The translations under genes and the position numbers were made by a program. A stretch of 64,000 nt of DNA, taken from contig CBFHYX010000019.1 in NCBI GenBank assembly GCA_965660145.1, forward strand, positions 23,029 to 87,028. The letters run 5' to 3'. This document shows positions 34,871-44,511 of this stretch, piece by piece. This stretch comes from JABURQ01 sp029243145. GTDB lineage: Bacteria > Planctomycetota > Planctomycetia > Planctomycetales > Planctomycetaceae. The notes under the pieces are model-generated. The model was not told where the DNA came from, ran no database searches, and worked only from the letters and a program-made list of their open reading frames with translations. Positions within the stretch are counted from its first letter, which is position 1, and the number at the start of each line of letters is the position of its first letter.

Positions 34871-35944
34871 TCAGGGACCACTCAGAGGAGTCAGATTCGG
34901 TTGTTCGTGCTGCAACCGGAGTTGTCCGCAAGCAGCGTCGATGTCGGCCCCTTTTCGTTTCCGCACGGTGGCCGGCACGCCAAACTGTTCGAGAATTGTG
35001 ACAAACTCGTTTGTCCGCGGTGAAGTCGGTTCGACAAAATCGAGACCTTCGACTTCATTCATGGGAATCAAATTGACGTGAGAAATTCGATTTTTCAAGA
35101 GATGGCCCAACTCGCGCGCATGTTCGGGACCATCATTGACTCCTGAAAGTAATACATATTCGTAAGTGACACGTCGCCCCGAGATGGCGAAGTATTCATC
35201 GGCAGCGGAGAGAATCGCGTCGATACCGATATTGTCATTCACGGGGACGAGCTTGTTGCGAAGTTCGTCGTTCGGAGCGTGTAATGAAACGGCGAGATTG
35301 AACGCTTTATTGAGTTTGGCCAACTCCCGAATTTTCTCGGGTAGGCCGACAGTAGAGACTGTGAAACGTCGGGCACCAAGCCCCATTCCACCTTTCTCGT
35401 TGAGCGTCTCCAACACGGGAATCAGATTCCCCAGATTGGCCAACGGTTCGCCGATCCCCATTACGACCACATTGGTAATTCGATCTTGAGGATCTGTGAT
35501 CAACCGGTCGAGTCTCAAGACTTGTTCGAGGATCTCTCCTTTGGTGAGATTTCGCTTGAGACCTTCCAGACCGCTGGCACAAAAAACGCATCCCATCGCG
35601 CAGCCAACCTGTGTGCTGATGCAAATCGTGCGACGTTTCGTTTCCCGCATCAGTACGCATTCGACAACCTGCTTGTCGGGAAGAGACAATAACAGTTTTT
35701 CGGTTTTGTCACGGGCCACCTTATGAGCAATCACCTCCGCTCGAAACAGATCAAACTCGGCGTTCAATTTTTCACGTAAAGCCGCGGGGATATCGTGGCA
35801 ATCATCAAATGAATGCACACGTTTGCCGAAAATCCATTTACGGATTTGCGTCGCCCGATATTTGCCTTCACCGTGCTGCTCGCACCAGGCAGAAAGTTCG
35901 GCTGTGGAAAGATCCAGAAAGTGCCGCTTAGGGGTTTCGCTCAT
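34871..35944 (-). CDS. rlmN: Dual-specificity rRNA/tRNA adenine C2 methyltransferase
   Basis: A radical SAM enzyme that methylates A2503 of 23S rRNA and A37 of some tRNAs. The [4Fe-4S] cysteines are Cys115, Cys119 and Cys122 (GCAMGCVFCA), and the second catalytic Cys339 lies in GADIDAACGQLR. VVVMGIGEPLAN and FTVSTVGL are family motifs. Length is 357, as usual. ATG 35944 overlaps the stop of tal in ATGA, so the two are translationally coupled although their functions are unrelated. Confidence 0.95.
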   Translation of the reverse strand: MSETPKRHFLDLSTAELSAWCEQHGEGKYRATQIRKWIFGKRVHSFDDCHDIPAALREKLNAEFDLFRAEVIAHKVARDKTEKLLLSLPDKQVVECVLMRETKRRTICISTQVGCAMGCVFCASGLEGLKRNLTKGEILEQVLRLDRLITDPQDRITNVVVMGIGEPLANLGNLIPVLETLNEKGGMGLGARRFTVSTVGLPEKIRELAKLNKAFNLAVSLHAPNDELRNKLVPVNDNIGIDAILSAADEYFAISGRRVTYEYVLLSGVNDGPEHARELGHLLKNRISHVNLIPMNEVEGLDFVEPTSPRTNEFVTILEQFGVPATVRKRKGADIDAACGQLRLQHEQPNLTPLSGP

Positions 35945-36999
35945 GCTCCCGCAAGTTCTTTCCGTTTGTCACCGATGAGTGCCAATAATCCTTTTTGTGG
36001 ATCGGCAAATTTCTGCAATCCCTCCTGCATTAACACTTCTTCCAGCTTCGTGAAATCAACCTTCTGATCGATCTCTGCCAAGACCTCGCCAGAGGGAAGT
36101 TGATCGACTTGCGGAGTGTAAGTGGCACCTGCCAAATGTTGGATCGCTTCGTTGGTGGAAGGGGGATTGGTTTGAATGTCGGCTCCGGCGAGCGCAGACA
36201 CATATTTATCTTTGGGGTCTTCCGGTTTTTTGGTCCCCGTCGAGGCGAAAATCAATTCCTGATCGAGAGGACAGTTTTTATCGGCCCAGAAATCTTTGTT
36301 GAGTTTCCAGATACGTTTGGCGTTGACGATGCCCACTTCTCCTTGTGCGGCGTCCGACAATTCGCTTACCTGCTTGTCGGTGTAGACATCAATACGACTG
36401 ACAAAAATGGAATACACCGATTTGAACTCGTTCAGCGAACTACGGCGTCGTGCCCCTCGCCAAACCGCATCTCGGGCTGCATTGTATTGACGCTCTGAGA
36501 AGATCAACGTGACATTGACGGTCACGCCCGCTGCCACCAATTCTTCCAGACACGCCAAACCGCCGGGAGTCGCGGGAACTTTGATCATCCGATTCGAATG
36601 CCCTTCCGCCCATTGCTTGCCGAGTTCGATATATCGAGCCGCTTTCTCTTCGACAGACAGCGCACAGTCGGTATCTTCGAGAAGTGGGTCGAGTTCAAAA
36701 CTGACATAGCCATCGTTGCCGTTGGTTTCAGAATGAACGTCGGCAAAGACGAGTTGTGCATCGCGAACGAGCTGGTCGGTCATCTGCCAAGCGATCTTTT
36801 CGTCATCGAGACCTTTCCCAATCAGTTCGCTGATGGTCTCATCGAATCGTCCCGACTTGATCAAATCCGAAATAATGATCGGATTGGAAGTAGCGCCCGT
36901 GGCACCAAGAGCACGATTCGAGCGGACCAGTTCCGGGTCGACAGAATCGAGCCAAAGTTTGGTGCCGGTTGCGATGAGTGATTCGAGTGGAGAAGTCAT
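35941..36999 (-). CDS. tal: Transaldolase
   Basis: Transfers dihydroxyacetone between sugar phosphates in the non-oxidative pentose phosphate pathway. Length is 352 with N-terminal LWLDSVDPELVRSN and ATGATSNPIIISDLI, and the Schiff-base Lys is probably in RMIKVPATPGGLA; VTVNVTLIFSERQY and SVYSIFVSRIDVYTD follow. ATG 36999 has AAGGAT six bases upstream. A 12-codon longer start has no ribosome site. It is coupled to rlmN by ATGA. Confidence 0.93.
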   Translation of the reverse strand: MTSPLESLIATGTKLWLDSVDPELVRSNRALGATGATSNPIIISDLIKSGRFDETISELIGKGLDDEKIAWQMTDQLVRDAQLVFADVHSETNGNDGYVSFELDPLLEDTDCALSVEEKAARYIELGKQWAEGHSNRMIKVPATPGGLACLEELVAAGVTVNVTLIFSERQYNAARDAVWRGARRRSSLNEFKSVYSIFVSRIDVYTDKQVSELSDAAQGEVGIVNAKRIWKLNKDFWADKNCPLDQELIFASTGTKKPEDPKDKYVSALAGADIQTNPPSTNEAIQHLAGATYTPQVDQLPSGEVLAEIDQKVDFTKLEEVLMQEGLQKFADPQKGLLALIGDKRKELAGA

Positions 37000-37196
37000 T
37001 CGGGATCCTTCAATGACAGAGAAGTTGGTGCGCATCTGTAAAGTTTACAGTCCGAAGAAGCAACTTTATGCCTCATAATCTGTTTTGTTGTTTCCATCAT
37101 AAGCATTTGCAGCGGAAATCACACCCTGAGCACTATTCCCCAAGGAAATGGCGCGATAGTCTGATCTGATCAGAATTCAGGAATTTGGAGTGTCGT

Positions 37197-38186
37197 ATGA
37201 CTGGCGGATCGCAACATTGTCTGGTGACGGGAGGGGCTGGCTTCATTGGCAGTCACCTGACCGAAGAACTTCTCGCTGCCGGGCATCGAGTCACCATTCT
37301 TGATGATCTCTCAACCGGCCGTGAAGACAATTTGGCCGCTGTTCGCGATCATGAAAACCTGACTCTCCGTAAAGGATCCATCACCGATCCCGTCCTGCTC
37401 ATGGAAGTGATGCGCGACGTTGATACCGTCTATCATCTCGCGGCAGCCGTTGGCGTAAAATTGGTTGCCGATGACCCGGTTCGCACCATCGAAACAAATA
37501 TCTACCCGACCGAGACGTTATTACGTCACGCGGCTCAACAAAATATTCGGGTGTTCCTGGCCTCCACGAGTGAGGTATATGGCAAAAACCCGAAAGCGCA
37601 ATGGACCGAAGAAGAAGACCTCGTCCTCGGCCCCACTTCCAAACCGCGCTGGGCTTATGGATGCTCCAAAGCCATTGATGAGTTCCTGGCGCTCGCCTAT
37701 CATCGCAAATTCAAAACTCCCATTGTCATTGGACGTTTCTTTAACGTGGTTGGCCCCCGACAAGTGGGCCATTACGGCATGGTCATCCCCCGATTTGTTG
37801 ACCGGGCACTCGCGAACGAAACGCTGACCGTTTATGACGACGGTCAACAAGTTCGCTGTTTCGCCCATGTCGATGATGTGGTGCAAGCCGTCATCAAGCT
37901 GACCAACGACGACACCGCCGCCGGCGAAGTCTTCAACATCGGCAGTGATACACCGGTGACAATTAAAGCCTTGGCGGAACAAGTCATTGCACTGACAGGA
38001 TCAGATTCAAAAATCCAACACGAACCGTATCACACAGAATACGGCTCGGATTTCGAAGATGTTCGCCGCCGCGTTCCCGATTTGACCAAATTGCAGTCAC
38101 AATTGGGAGGGAAACCCTCTCAAACTTTAGAGCAAATTTTGCAGGACGTGATTGCCGAAAAACGTCGGCGTCTTGAAAACCGTTGA
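37197..38186 (+). CDS. NAD-dependent epimerase/dehydratase (UDP-sugar)
   Basis: A 329-residue extended short-chain dehydrogenase. The nucleotide motif TGGAGFIGSHL, the Asp in LDDLSTG, the active site Ser/Thr in ASTSEVYGK with WAYGCSKAIDEF (Tyr, Lys), and GRFFNVVGPRQ are all present; the C-terminal DVRRRVPDLTKL resembles UDP-glucuronate decarboxylase or UDP-glucose 4-epimerase types. ATG 37197 is chosen because GGAG lies six bases upstream. It is followed 84 bases later on the same strand by a GT-C-like membrane protein, so both may make a cell-surface glycan. Confidence 0.88.
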   Translation: MTGGSQHCLVTGGAGFIGSHLTEELLAAGHRVTILDDLSTGREDNLAAVRDHENLTLRKGSITDPVLLMEVMRDVDTVYHLAAAVGVKLVADDPVRTIETNIYPTETLLRHAAQQNIRVFLASTSEVYGKNPKAQWTEEEDLVLGPTSKPRWAYGCSKAIDEFLALAYHRKFKTPIVIGRFFNVVGPRQVGHYGMVIPRFVDRALANETLTVYDDGQQVRCFAHVDDVVQAVIKLTNDDTAAGEVFNIGSDTPVTIKALAEQVIALTGSDSKIQHEPYHTEYGSDFEDVRRRVPDLTKLQSQLGGKPSQTLEQILQDVIAEKRRRLENR

Positions 38187-38270
38187 TCGATATATGTTAT
38201 GATGACGGAAACTGTCATCCCGTGAAATTGCCAAGTTTCTGATTTCCAAAATCGTGAATTCAGGCCGACT

Positions 38271-40073
38271 ATGTCGAATGCTATTACGTCATCCCGATTA
38301 AGCCACATGTATCAGGACGCGAGCCGACCGAACGACCTGTTCCCGGTCTTCGAACGGACCTCCAGCTTTCAACCCTGGATTTTCGTGCTGGCAGTGATGC
38401 CCACACTATTCGCATTACAACATTCCATTTTGAGCGAAACTGATTCCGAATGGGTGCTGCGAAGTCTCGATCTATTACGCGCCGAGTCGGTGGAAGGGAT
38501 GGTTTCACCGGGTGGACGCGACTCTCTCACCACGATTCAGTCTCAACCTCCGATGGGGACATGGTTGGCGGCAACTCTCGAAAACTGTCTCCCCGGCCAA
38601 GGTGCGTACGAAGCGATGATTGTGTCCTGGCTGGGAACAGCATTGCTCGTCGCGGGATGCTATTGGCTAGTGAGCGATTTGATTGATGGCCGAGTAGCCA
38701 TGTGGGCCGTGCTGATCGCCTCGGGACAGACGATCATCCTCGGTCAAGCACAAACCGTCGTGCCCACGTCTCTCATTATTTTGTTTGGCCTTCTTTCTGT
38801 GCGCGCTTTTGATCGTCATCTGTTCCGTGAACGATCCGTCATCACATGGCCCATTCTCGGAGGTGGTTTATCGCTCGGATTCTGCCTCATGCTGGGAGGG
38901 CCAGCGGTCTTATTATTCGCCGGCCTTCAACTCCTTCAATGCCTGATCGCAATCTGGGTTGACCGTTCCTCGGACGAATCAACAGTCACCATTGTCGAAC
39001 CACAACGACGGCTCATGGCACTCATCCTGCTATGGGTGACTTGCTTTGCTTCGGCAGGATGGTGGCCTTTGATGATGTCGTCTGCCTATGGACTCGACTT
39101 CTGGAAAAACTGGATCTACGGGCTTCCGACAGCATTGAGCCCCATCAATTCACTCACTCCCGGTTGGGCATTCCTCGATGCACTCGGCCCCATGATTGGG
39201 TTAGCTATCTACGGAATGTTAGGGCTGCTAAAACGATCACTCGCACGCCAGGCTCGCGGAGAACGTGCTATTCTGCTTTGGTTCCTCGTTGGAATCTTTA
39301 GTTGGGTGGGAGGACAAGTTCTCTGGGGATCTCATTCGTTGTTTACGCAATGCGGACTGGTGCTTCTGGTTCTCAGCCTGATTATCGCGACCTCGATGGC
39401 CTTCAATGAGATCACGACCGGAAAACTCAAAGTGACGTGGGCAACGATCTGGACGATGCTACCGATGCTGGTGCTTTACACACGACCATTTCAGTCTGCT
39501 GAAGAATTTCTGCCGCTAATTTTCTCTTCAGACGGAGTGTTGCTGCTCATGTTTCTGATATTGTTAGTGTTCTGCCTACTCGACCGTCGAGACTTCTCAC
39601 CCCGCAGGTGGCCCCGACTGTTTGCCGCCATGTTCCTGATGATCTTCACGCTGGCCCACTATCAAACCAGCATCGCCTCTCCATCACCGTTACTTCAAGA
39701 TCGCGGCTCCGAAGAACTGCATGCCGAAGAGTTAACACGCCTGCAACGATTGTTGGATGAAATTCCGGGGGGAATCCAGGAAGTGATCATCGTTAGTCCG
39801 CATACAGAAACGGCTCGCCTCCGCCTGCAACTTGTCCTCAAATACCCGAAGCGAAATGTCGTGACACTCAAAAGCTGGGACGAATTGATGTCTCGGCTTT
39901 CAGGTTCTCCAGACAAACCAACAACCTTGGTTCTCGAATGGCGGGATCGAAACGCACGCGAACGTAATCAACTTTCCGAAACATGGATTCGCCGTTACTT
40001 GGGCCGCCCTCAAAAATTGGGAGGCACCGACTTACGACTTTCCGTCTTCTTCCCCAAATCGGTACCGCTCTGA
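38271..40073 (+). CDS. Polytopic membrane protein, GT-C (ArnT/PMT-like) glycosyltransferase
   Basis: A 600-residue protein with about 10-12 hydrophobic helices and a soluble C-terminal ~100 residues. DSEWVLRSLDLL near the N-terminus and QSQPPMGTWL are in the positions of the acidic and HPP-type motifs of GT-C enzymes that use lipid-linked sugars. The helices are clear; the transferase assignment is by topology and weak motifs only. It follows the epimerase gene. The soluble tail (ELTRLQRLLDEIPGGIQEVIIVSPHTE) resembles the periplasmic domain of such enzymes. Confidence 0.68.
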   Translation: MSNAITSSRLSHMYQDASRPNDLFPVFERTSSFQPWIFVLAVMPTLFALQHSILSETDSEWVLRSLDLLRAESVEGMVSPGGRDSLTTIQSQPPMGTWLAATLENCLPGQGAYEAMIVSWLGTALLVAGCYWLVSDLIDGRVAMWAVLIASGQTIILGQAQTVVPTSLIILFGLLSVRAFDRHLFRERSVITWPILGGGLSLGFCLMLGGPAVLLFAGLQLLQCLIAIWVDRSSDESTVTIVEPQRRLMALILLWVTCFASAGWWPLMMSSAYGLDFWKNWIYGLPTALSPINSLTPGWAFLDALGPMIGLAIYGMLGLLKRSLARQARGERAILLWFLVGIFSWVGGQVLWGSHSLFTQCGLVLLVLSLIIATSMAFNEITTGKLKVTWATIWTMLPMLVLYTRPFQSAEEFLPLIFSSDGVLLLMFLILLVFCLLDRRDFSPRRWPRLFAAMFLMIFTLAHYQTSIASPSPLLQDRGSEELHAEELTRLQRLLDEIPGGIQEVIIVSPHTETARLRLQLVLKYPKRNVVTLKSWDELMSRLSGSPDKPTTLVLEWRDRNARERNQLSETWIRRYLGRPQKLGGTDLRLSVFFPKSVPL

Positions 40074-40083
40074 GCGATCAAGA

Positions 40084-40860
40084 TTACCAGTGCATGACGA
40101 AGCCACCATCGACATTGATGGTTTGACCGGTAATCTGAGCCGCCTTCTCGGACGACAGAAACAAGATTGAGTTGGCAATATCTTCCGGAGTCTGCCAGCG
40201 TCCGAGGGGAATAATGGTCTTCACCTTTTCGCCGGCCCACTCTTCGTAACTGCGTTTGTCATTCTCGGGCTGCAGCTTGTTCCATGCTTCCCATACCGAT
40301 TTATTAAGTGGCGTCTGAATCATCCCGGGACAAACCGTGTTGACGCGCACGCCATGCGGTGCCAAATCCTTGGCCAAACATTGAGCAAAATTGATATTGG
40401 CGGCTTTGGCAGCCGAATACGGTGGATCCGTTTGTGAACCGATTTGTCCGGCCACTGAAGCAATGAAGATCATAGTCCCCGAAGCTTGTTGTCGCATCAC
40501 AGGACCGACGGCATGTGCCACGCGCGTCATCCCCATAATATTGACCTCCAACACGCGGGGCCAATCGTCGGGGCTTAAGTTATCAAACGGAAACCCAAAC
40601 TTCCCCGAACCAATAGCGGCGGCATGGACCAAGTGATCGATGGTACCGGTTTGAGTCAACGTCTTGGTCAACGCCTCATCTACTGCTTCGGCAGAGGTAA
40701 TATCGACACGGTGAAATTCTCCATATTCTTCCACGGGAGGATTCAGATCCCAGATATGAACTCGCGCTCCCTCGGCCAGAAATTGTTTCGCCGTAGCACG
40801 ACCAATGCCACTCGCTCCACCCGTCACCACCACCACTCGATCCGTAAGATTCAAATCCAT
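40084..40860 (-). CDS. Short-chain dehydrogenase/reductase
   Basis: A 258-residue classical SDR. The cofactor motif is TGGASGIGRA, NNAG is replaced by HAAAIG, and the catalytic Ser is in IFIASVAG with YSAAKAA (Tyr, Lys) four and eight residues further on the helix. The end TINVDGGFVMHW is usual. Likely oxidises or reduces a secondary alcohol; substrate unknown. It is convergent to the membrane transferase and has no close operon partner. HIWDLN suggests NAD rather than NADP. Confidence 0.9.
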   Translation of the reverse strand: MDLNLTDRVVVVTGGASGIGRATAKQFLAEGARVHIWDLNPPVEEYGEFHRVDITSAEAVDEALTKTLTQTGTIDHLVHAAAIGSGKFGFPFDNLSPDDWPRVLEVNIMGMTRVAHAVGPVMRQQASGTMIFIASVAGQIGSQTDPPYSAAKAANINFAQCLAKDLAPHGVRVNTVCPGMIQTPLNKSVWEAWNKLQPENDKRSYEEWAGEKVKTIIPLGRWQTPEDIANSILFLSSEKAAQITGQTINVDGGFVMHW

Positions 40861-41003
40861 GAATACGCCACCTTATTTCAGCGCAGAAAAAAAGACCGCT
40901 CGAACCGACTAATGGAGTGTCGCGTTTTATCGGGAGATAATTTTAGTCGTTTGCGGTTTTGAAAAATTCGATCAGTATTGAGATATTGCCAACCTGCATA
41001 CCA

Positions 41004-41028
41004 CCCTCTCCTCCTTGGGAGGAGAGGG
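41004..41028. repeat. CCCTCTCCTCC hairpin (copy of the queG-leader element)
   Basis: The arms CCCTCTCCTCC and GGAGGAGAGGG are perfect reverse complements with a three-base loop. Shared flanks with 13288-13323 (CTGCAT then CCACC) show common descent of the two copies. It lies between the SDR gene and frr. Confidence 0.8.
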
Positions 41029-41152
41029 GATTTTGCAACGCATTTCAGAACAGATCACTCCAAATATTTTACAAGCAGCCAGATAAGATCTCATCTATGT
41101 GATGACACTACACGAGTGTCACTTCGGGTGGTCGTATCAAGCGTAGTGATCA

Positions 41153-41713
41153 CTATTCTTCCATCACTTCCTTCTCTTTAGTATCTGACATCTCATTGAC
41201 TTTACTCTCAGATTTTTTCGTCAGTTCCTGAATGTCGTCCTTATACTTCTTGGAATCATCTTCCGAAATAGCTTTCTCTTTCTCGGCGCCATCGATGTGC
41301 TTGTTCGCATCGCGGCGAATGTTACGGATTGCTACGCGTGCTTCTTCTGCGAGTTCCTTAACCCGTGAAACCAACTGAGTACGACGCTCGGTCGAGAGCG
41401 GCGGAATGTTCAATCGAATCAGACGACCATCATTATTCGGAGAGAGACCAATGTTGCTCGCCACAATCGCCTTCGCGATGTCCCCCGCGACTCCCTGATC
41501 GAAGGGTTTGATCACAATTTGCTGCGGTTCGGGAACGCTGATCGTGGCAACTTGCTTCAAAGGTGTCGGCGAGCCGTAGTAATCAACCCGGATCGAATCG
41601 ACCAGTCCGGGAGTCGCCCGACCCGTCCGCAGGCCGGTGAGGCCGTTATGAAATGTCTCGACGGCTTTTTCCATCCGCTTCTGGGTATCTATGATAATTT
41701 CATCAGGTTCCAT
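41153..41713 (-). CDS. frr: Ribosome recycling factor
   Basis: Releases ribosomes from mRNA after termination together with EF-G. The 186-residue protein starts with IIIDTQKRMEKAVETFHNGLTGLRTGRATPGLVDSIRVDYYG and continues VATISVPEPQQIVIKPFD; NIRRDANKHI and the C-terminal helix are normal. It usually sits after pyrH and tsf, but here it is alone on the minus strand, divergent from the ABC permease gene. Length and motifs are complete. Confidence 0.97.
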   Translation of the reverse strand: MEPDEIIIDTQKRMEKAVETFHNGLTGLRTGRATPGLVDSIRVDYYGSPTPLKQVATISVPEPQQIVIKPFDQGVAGDIAKAIVASNIGLSPNNDGRLIRLNIPPLSTERRTQLVSRVKELAEEARVAIRNIRRDANKHIDGAEKEKAISEDDSKKYKDDIQELTKKSESKVNEMSDTKEKEVMEE

Positions 41714-41997
41714 AACCGTATCCTTATTCGTGGTGCGAAGTTACTGTCTTCCCATCTGTTTTCGGACGATGTGCAATCGCCTTCTCCTCTGGCTATAGAG
41801 TAGCGTCTGAGAGTCCGGGATCCAAGCATTTGTCGAGTCGGTTTTTCGGTCTCGATTTGCCCTATACCGTTTCCTCGGCCTTTGTTACGATTCTGGCCGT
41901 CCCCGGCCTGTGTATTGATGCAGGTTCGTCGCGAAGAGTTTCGCGAGATCGAGGGGAATATTATGGACAAACATCTCAGCCAAAGGATTGGCCCCCG

Positions 41998-43560
41998 ATG
42001 TATAAATATTTGCTTGCCACTCGCTACCTTCGTACGCGATTCATCGCCTTGGCCAGTATCATCAGCGTGATGCTGGGCGTCGCCACCATGATTGTCGTTA
42101 ATTCGGTCATGGCGGGCTTCAGCGTTGAGATGAAAGATCGCCTGCACGGCGTTCTCGCCGATGTCATCATCAGCACCGCCAGCATGAACGGTGTCGCTGA
42201 TGCTGATCGCTGGATGGACATGATCGAAAACATCGGTGGTGATCAGATTGAAGGCATGACGACATCTGTCGAAGTGTATGGCATGATGACTTTCAAATAC
42301 GCCAACGAACCGATCACTCGTCCGGTGACTCTGGTCGGAATCGAGCCGAGAGGAAAAGCCAGCGTTGGTCCATTGAAAGAATATCTCGGCAGTTATCAAG
42401 ATGGACTGCGCGACTCCAACAGCGTCCCGAATTGGGAACTGACCGACGAAGCCCAAGAGTATCGTGAGAACTGGGTTGTCCGCGGATCATGGGAAGAAAC
42501 CGTCGAACCTAGCTGGCCCGAGTTTGATGAAACATCAGAATCAAGCACTTCGATTGAAGAGACCGATTCTCAAACACCCAACTTTGCGGAGGGCACTTCG
42601 CCCGCCGTCACACCGCCGGGAGAGGAAATCGTTAATCCGTTTCTCAATCAGGAATCAGAACCGGAAACAGAGACCGACCCTGCGGCACCTCTGAAGGGCC
42701 GAGTTTACATTGGGCACGGCTTAATCAGCTATCAGATGACCGACCCCAAAACCGGAACAATGGTTGACCGTCTCATGGTTCGTCCCGGCGACGACATTCA
42801 ACTTTCAACAGTCAACACTGCCCTGCCTCCGGGGCCGGTTAGCTTGGGAGTCACAGTCATCGACATCCTGAAAACGGGTATGAGCGAATATGACTCGAAC
42901 TTGGTGTACTGCAATCTCGACTACCTGCAAGACGTACGAGGCATGGTCCATCCCGGCACAAACGTACGAGACTTCACCACCATACAAATCAAACTCAAAG
43001 ACTATTCTCAAGCAGGCGAATTGGTCAAAAAGTTGAAAGCCGCCTTTCCTCCCGACATGTTTATTGTTCAAACCTGGGAAGACAAACAAGGACCATTGCT
43101 GGCAGCCGTCGAAATGGAATCAGCCATTCTCAACGTCTTGCTGTTTCTGATCATCGCGGTGGCTGGTTTCGGAATTCTGGCGATCTTCTTCATGATTGTT
43201 GTCGAGAAGACTCGCGATATCGGCATTATGAAAGCACTCGGAGCGAGTGCTTCAGGAATCATGAGCATTTTTCTGTCTTACGGACTCGCACTGGGAATTG
43301 TCGGTAGCGGTGTCGGAGTTGCCATCGGACTACTGTTTGTTGGCTACATCAACGAAATCGAAACAGGATTATCCTGGGTGACGGGACGCCCCGTCTTTAA
43401 CGAAGACATTTATTACTTCAGCGAAATCCCCACGATGGTCAGCCCGTGGATGGTCTTCTGGGTGGCGCTGGGAGCAATCACAATCGCCGTGCTCGCCAGC
43501 ATCCTGCCCGCTCGCCGAGCGGCACGATTGCATCCGGTGCAATCACTCCGCTACGAGTAA
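41998..43560 (+). CDS. lolC: LolC/LolE-type ABC transporter permease with long acidic insert
   Basis: A 520-residue FtsX-domain permease: N-terminal helix RFIALASIISVMLGVATMIVVNSVMAGF, a large periplasmic domain, then three helices at the end (VLLFLIIAVAGFGILAIFFMIVVEKTRDIGIMKALGAS is the characteristic motif, and the last helix ends in LPARRAARLHPVQSLRYE). LolC/E homologues are ~400-415 residues; the excess lies in residues ~166-232, which are rich in Glu, Ser, Thr and Pro. ATG 41998 begins exactly where homology begins. The ATP-binding partner is the next gene. Expected role is lipoprotein release or a related export. Confidence 0.88.
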   Translation: MYKYLLATRYLRTRFIALASIISVMLGVATMIVVNSVMAGFSVEMKDRLHGVLADVIISTASMNGVADADRWMDMIENIGGDQIEGMTTSVEVYGMMTFKYANEPITRPVTLVGIEPRGKASVGPLKEYLGSYQDGLRDSNSVPNWELTDEAQEYRENWVVRGSWEETVEPSWPEFDETSESSTSIEETDSQTPNFAEGTSPAVTPPGEEIVNPFLNQESEPETETDPAAPLKGRVYIGHGLISYQMTDPKTGTMVDRLMVRPGDDIQLSTVNTALPPGPVSLGVTVIDILKTGMSEYDSNLVYCNLDYLQDVRGMVHPGTNVRDFTTIQIKLKDYSQAGELVKKLKAAFPPDMFIVQTWEDKQGPLLAAVEMESAILNVLLFLIIAVAGFGILAIFFMIVVEKTRDIGIMKALGASASGIMSIFLSYGLALGIVGSGVGVAIGLLFVGYINEIETGLSWVTGRPVFNEDIYYFSEIPTMVSPWMVFWVALGAITIAVLASILPARRAARLHPVQSLRYE

Positions 43561-43614
43561 GACAACGGACGATTCCCCAATCCCCAATTTCACAAGCAGA
43601 CCGGCGTATTCATC

Positions 43615-44343
43615 ATGACTGAGATCATACCCATGCCGACACCACAGATTTCCGCGGTTTCTATCCAGAAATCGTATCGCAAAGGCGAGTTGAGAGTTCC
43701 CGTCCTGAAAGGCGTCAACGCGGCGGCCAACAAAGGGGAATTCCTTTCGATTATCGGACAATCGGGATCCGGAAAAAGCACACTACTGCACCTGATGGGA
43801 CTTCTCGATTCTCCCGATGTGGGCGAAGTGCGACTCGATGGTCAGCGCGTCGATAATCTGCCCTCCAAAACACGTGATGAACTGCGCAACCGCGTGTTCG
43901 GATTTATCTTTCAGTTCTATCATCTTTTACCCGAGTTAACGCTCCAGGAAAATGTGTTGACGCCTTTGATGATCAGGCATCCCCTCTGGACTTATTGGCC
44001 GCGTCGCAAACATTATCGGGAAATGGCACTCGACATCATCGACCAAGTCGGTTTGTCACACCGTTTGAAACACCGTCCCTCCGAACTCTCCGGAGGAGAA
44101 ATGCAACGCGCGGCTATCGCGAGAGCCCTCATTGCTCAACCAGAAATCCTGCTGGCTGATGAACCCACAGGAAACCTCGACAGTGAAACAGGTGGTGAAA
44201 TCATGGACTTGTTGCACCGCTTGAACGAGGAACAGCAACTGACTATTATCATGGTCACTCACGATGAGAGTGTTGCAGCCTCGGCTCATCGCACAATCCG
44301 TCTGGCGCAAGGTCAGATGGAACAAGTCGAAAAGGTCGCCTGA
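43615..44343 (+). CDS. lolD: ABC transporter ATP-binding protein (LolD-type)
   Basis: A 242-residue ATPase: Walker A GQSGSGKST, Q-loop FIFQFYHLLPELT, signature LSGGEMQR, Walker B ILLADEPTGNLD and switch His in MVTHDES. This is the MacB/LolD class. It follows the permease by 54 bases and should form its ATP-driving subunit. A strong terminator follows at 44386. An insertion PLMIRHPLWTYWPRRKHY after the Q-loop is longer than in E. coli LolD. Confidence 0.93.
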   Translation: MTEIIPMPTPQISAVSIQKSYRKGELRVPVLKGVNAAANKGEFLSIIGQSGSGKSTLLHLMGLLDSPDVGEVRLDGQRVDNLPSKTRDELRNRVFGFIFQFYHLLPELTLQENVLTPLMIRHPLWTYWPRRKHYREMALDIIDQVGLSHRLKHRPSELSGGEMQRAAIARALIAQPEILLADEPTGNLDSETGGEIMDLLHRLNEEQQLTIIMVTHDESVAASAHRTIRLAQGQMEQVEKVA

Positions 44344-44385
44344 ACCTGTTTCACTCCCCGCGTGTCGGCAGCCTGAAGTACCGCA

Positions 44386-44425
44386 CAGAAGCTTGATCGC
44401 ACCCTGCGACAGCTTCTGTTTTTTT
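44386..44425 (+). terminator. Rho-independent terminator after lolD
   Basis: The stem CAGAAGCT / AGCTTCTG encloses a smaller stem (GATCGC / GCGAC) and is followed by a run of T residues at 44418-44425. It separates lolD from the aminotransferase gene. Confidence 0.9.
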
Positions 44426-44511
44426 CGGCACTGCCGCGACTGTTTTTTTTCGGCCCTACCGAATGTATCTGATACTTCGTTCGTCCCATGTTTTCAGGTG
44501 GAATCTCGATC

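Noticed and set aside
41830..41997. 56-codon extension at the start of the permease gene
   Set aside because: Homology begins at MYKYLLATRYLRTR; the extension is not conserved in style and crosses the likely promoter.
41689..42456. 255-residue open frame antisense to the LolC-type permease
   Set aside because: It is the mirror of a well-conserved membrane domain and lacks any recognisable motif.
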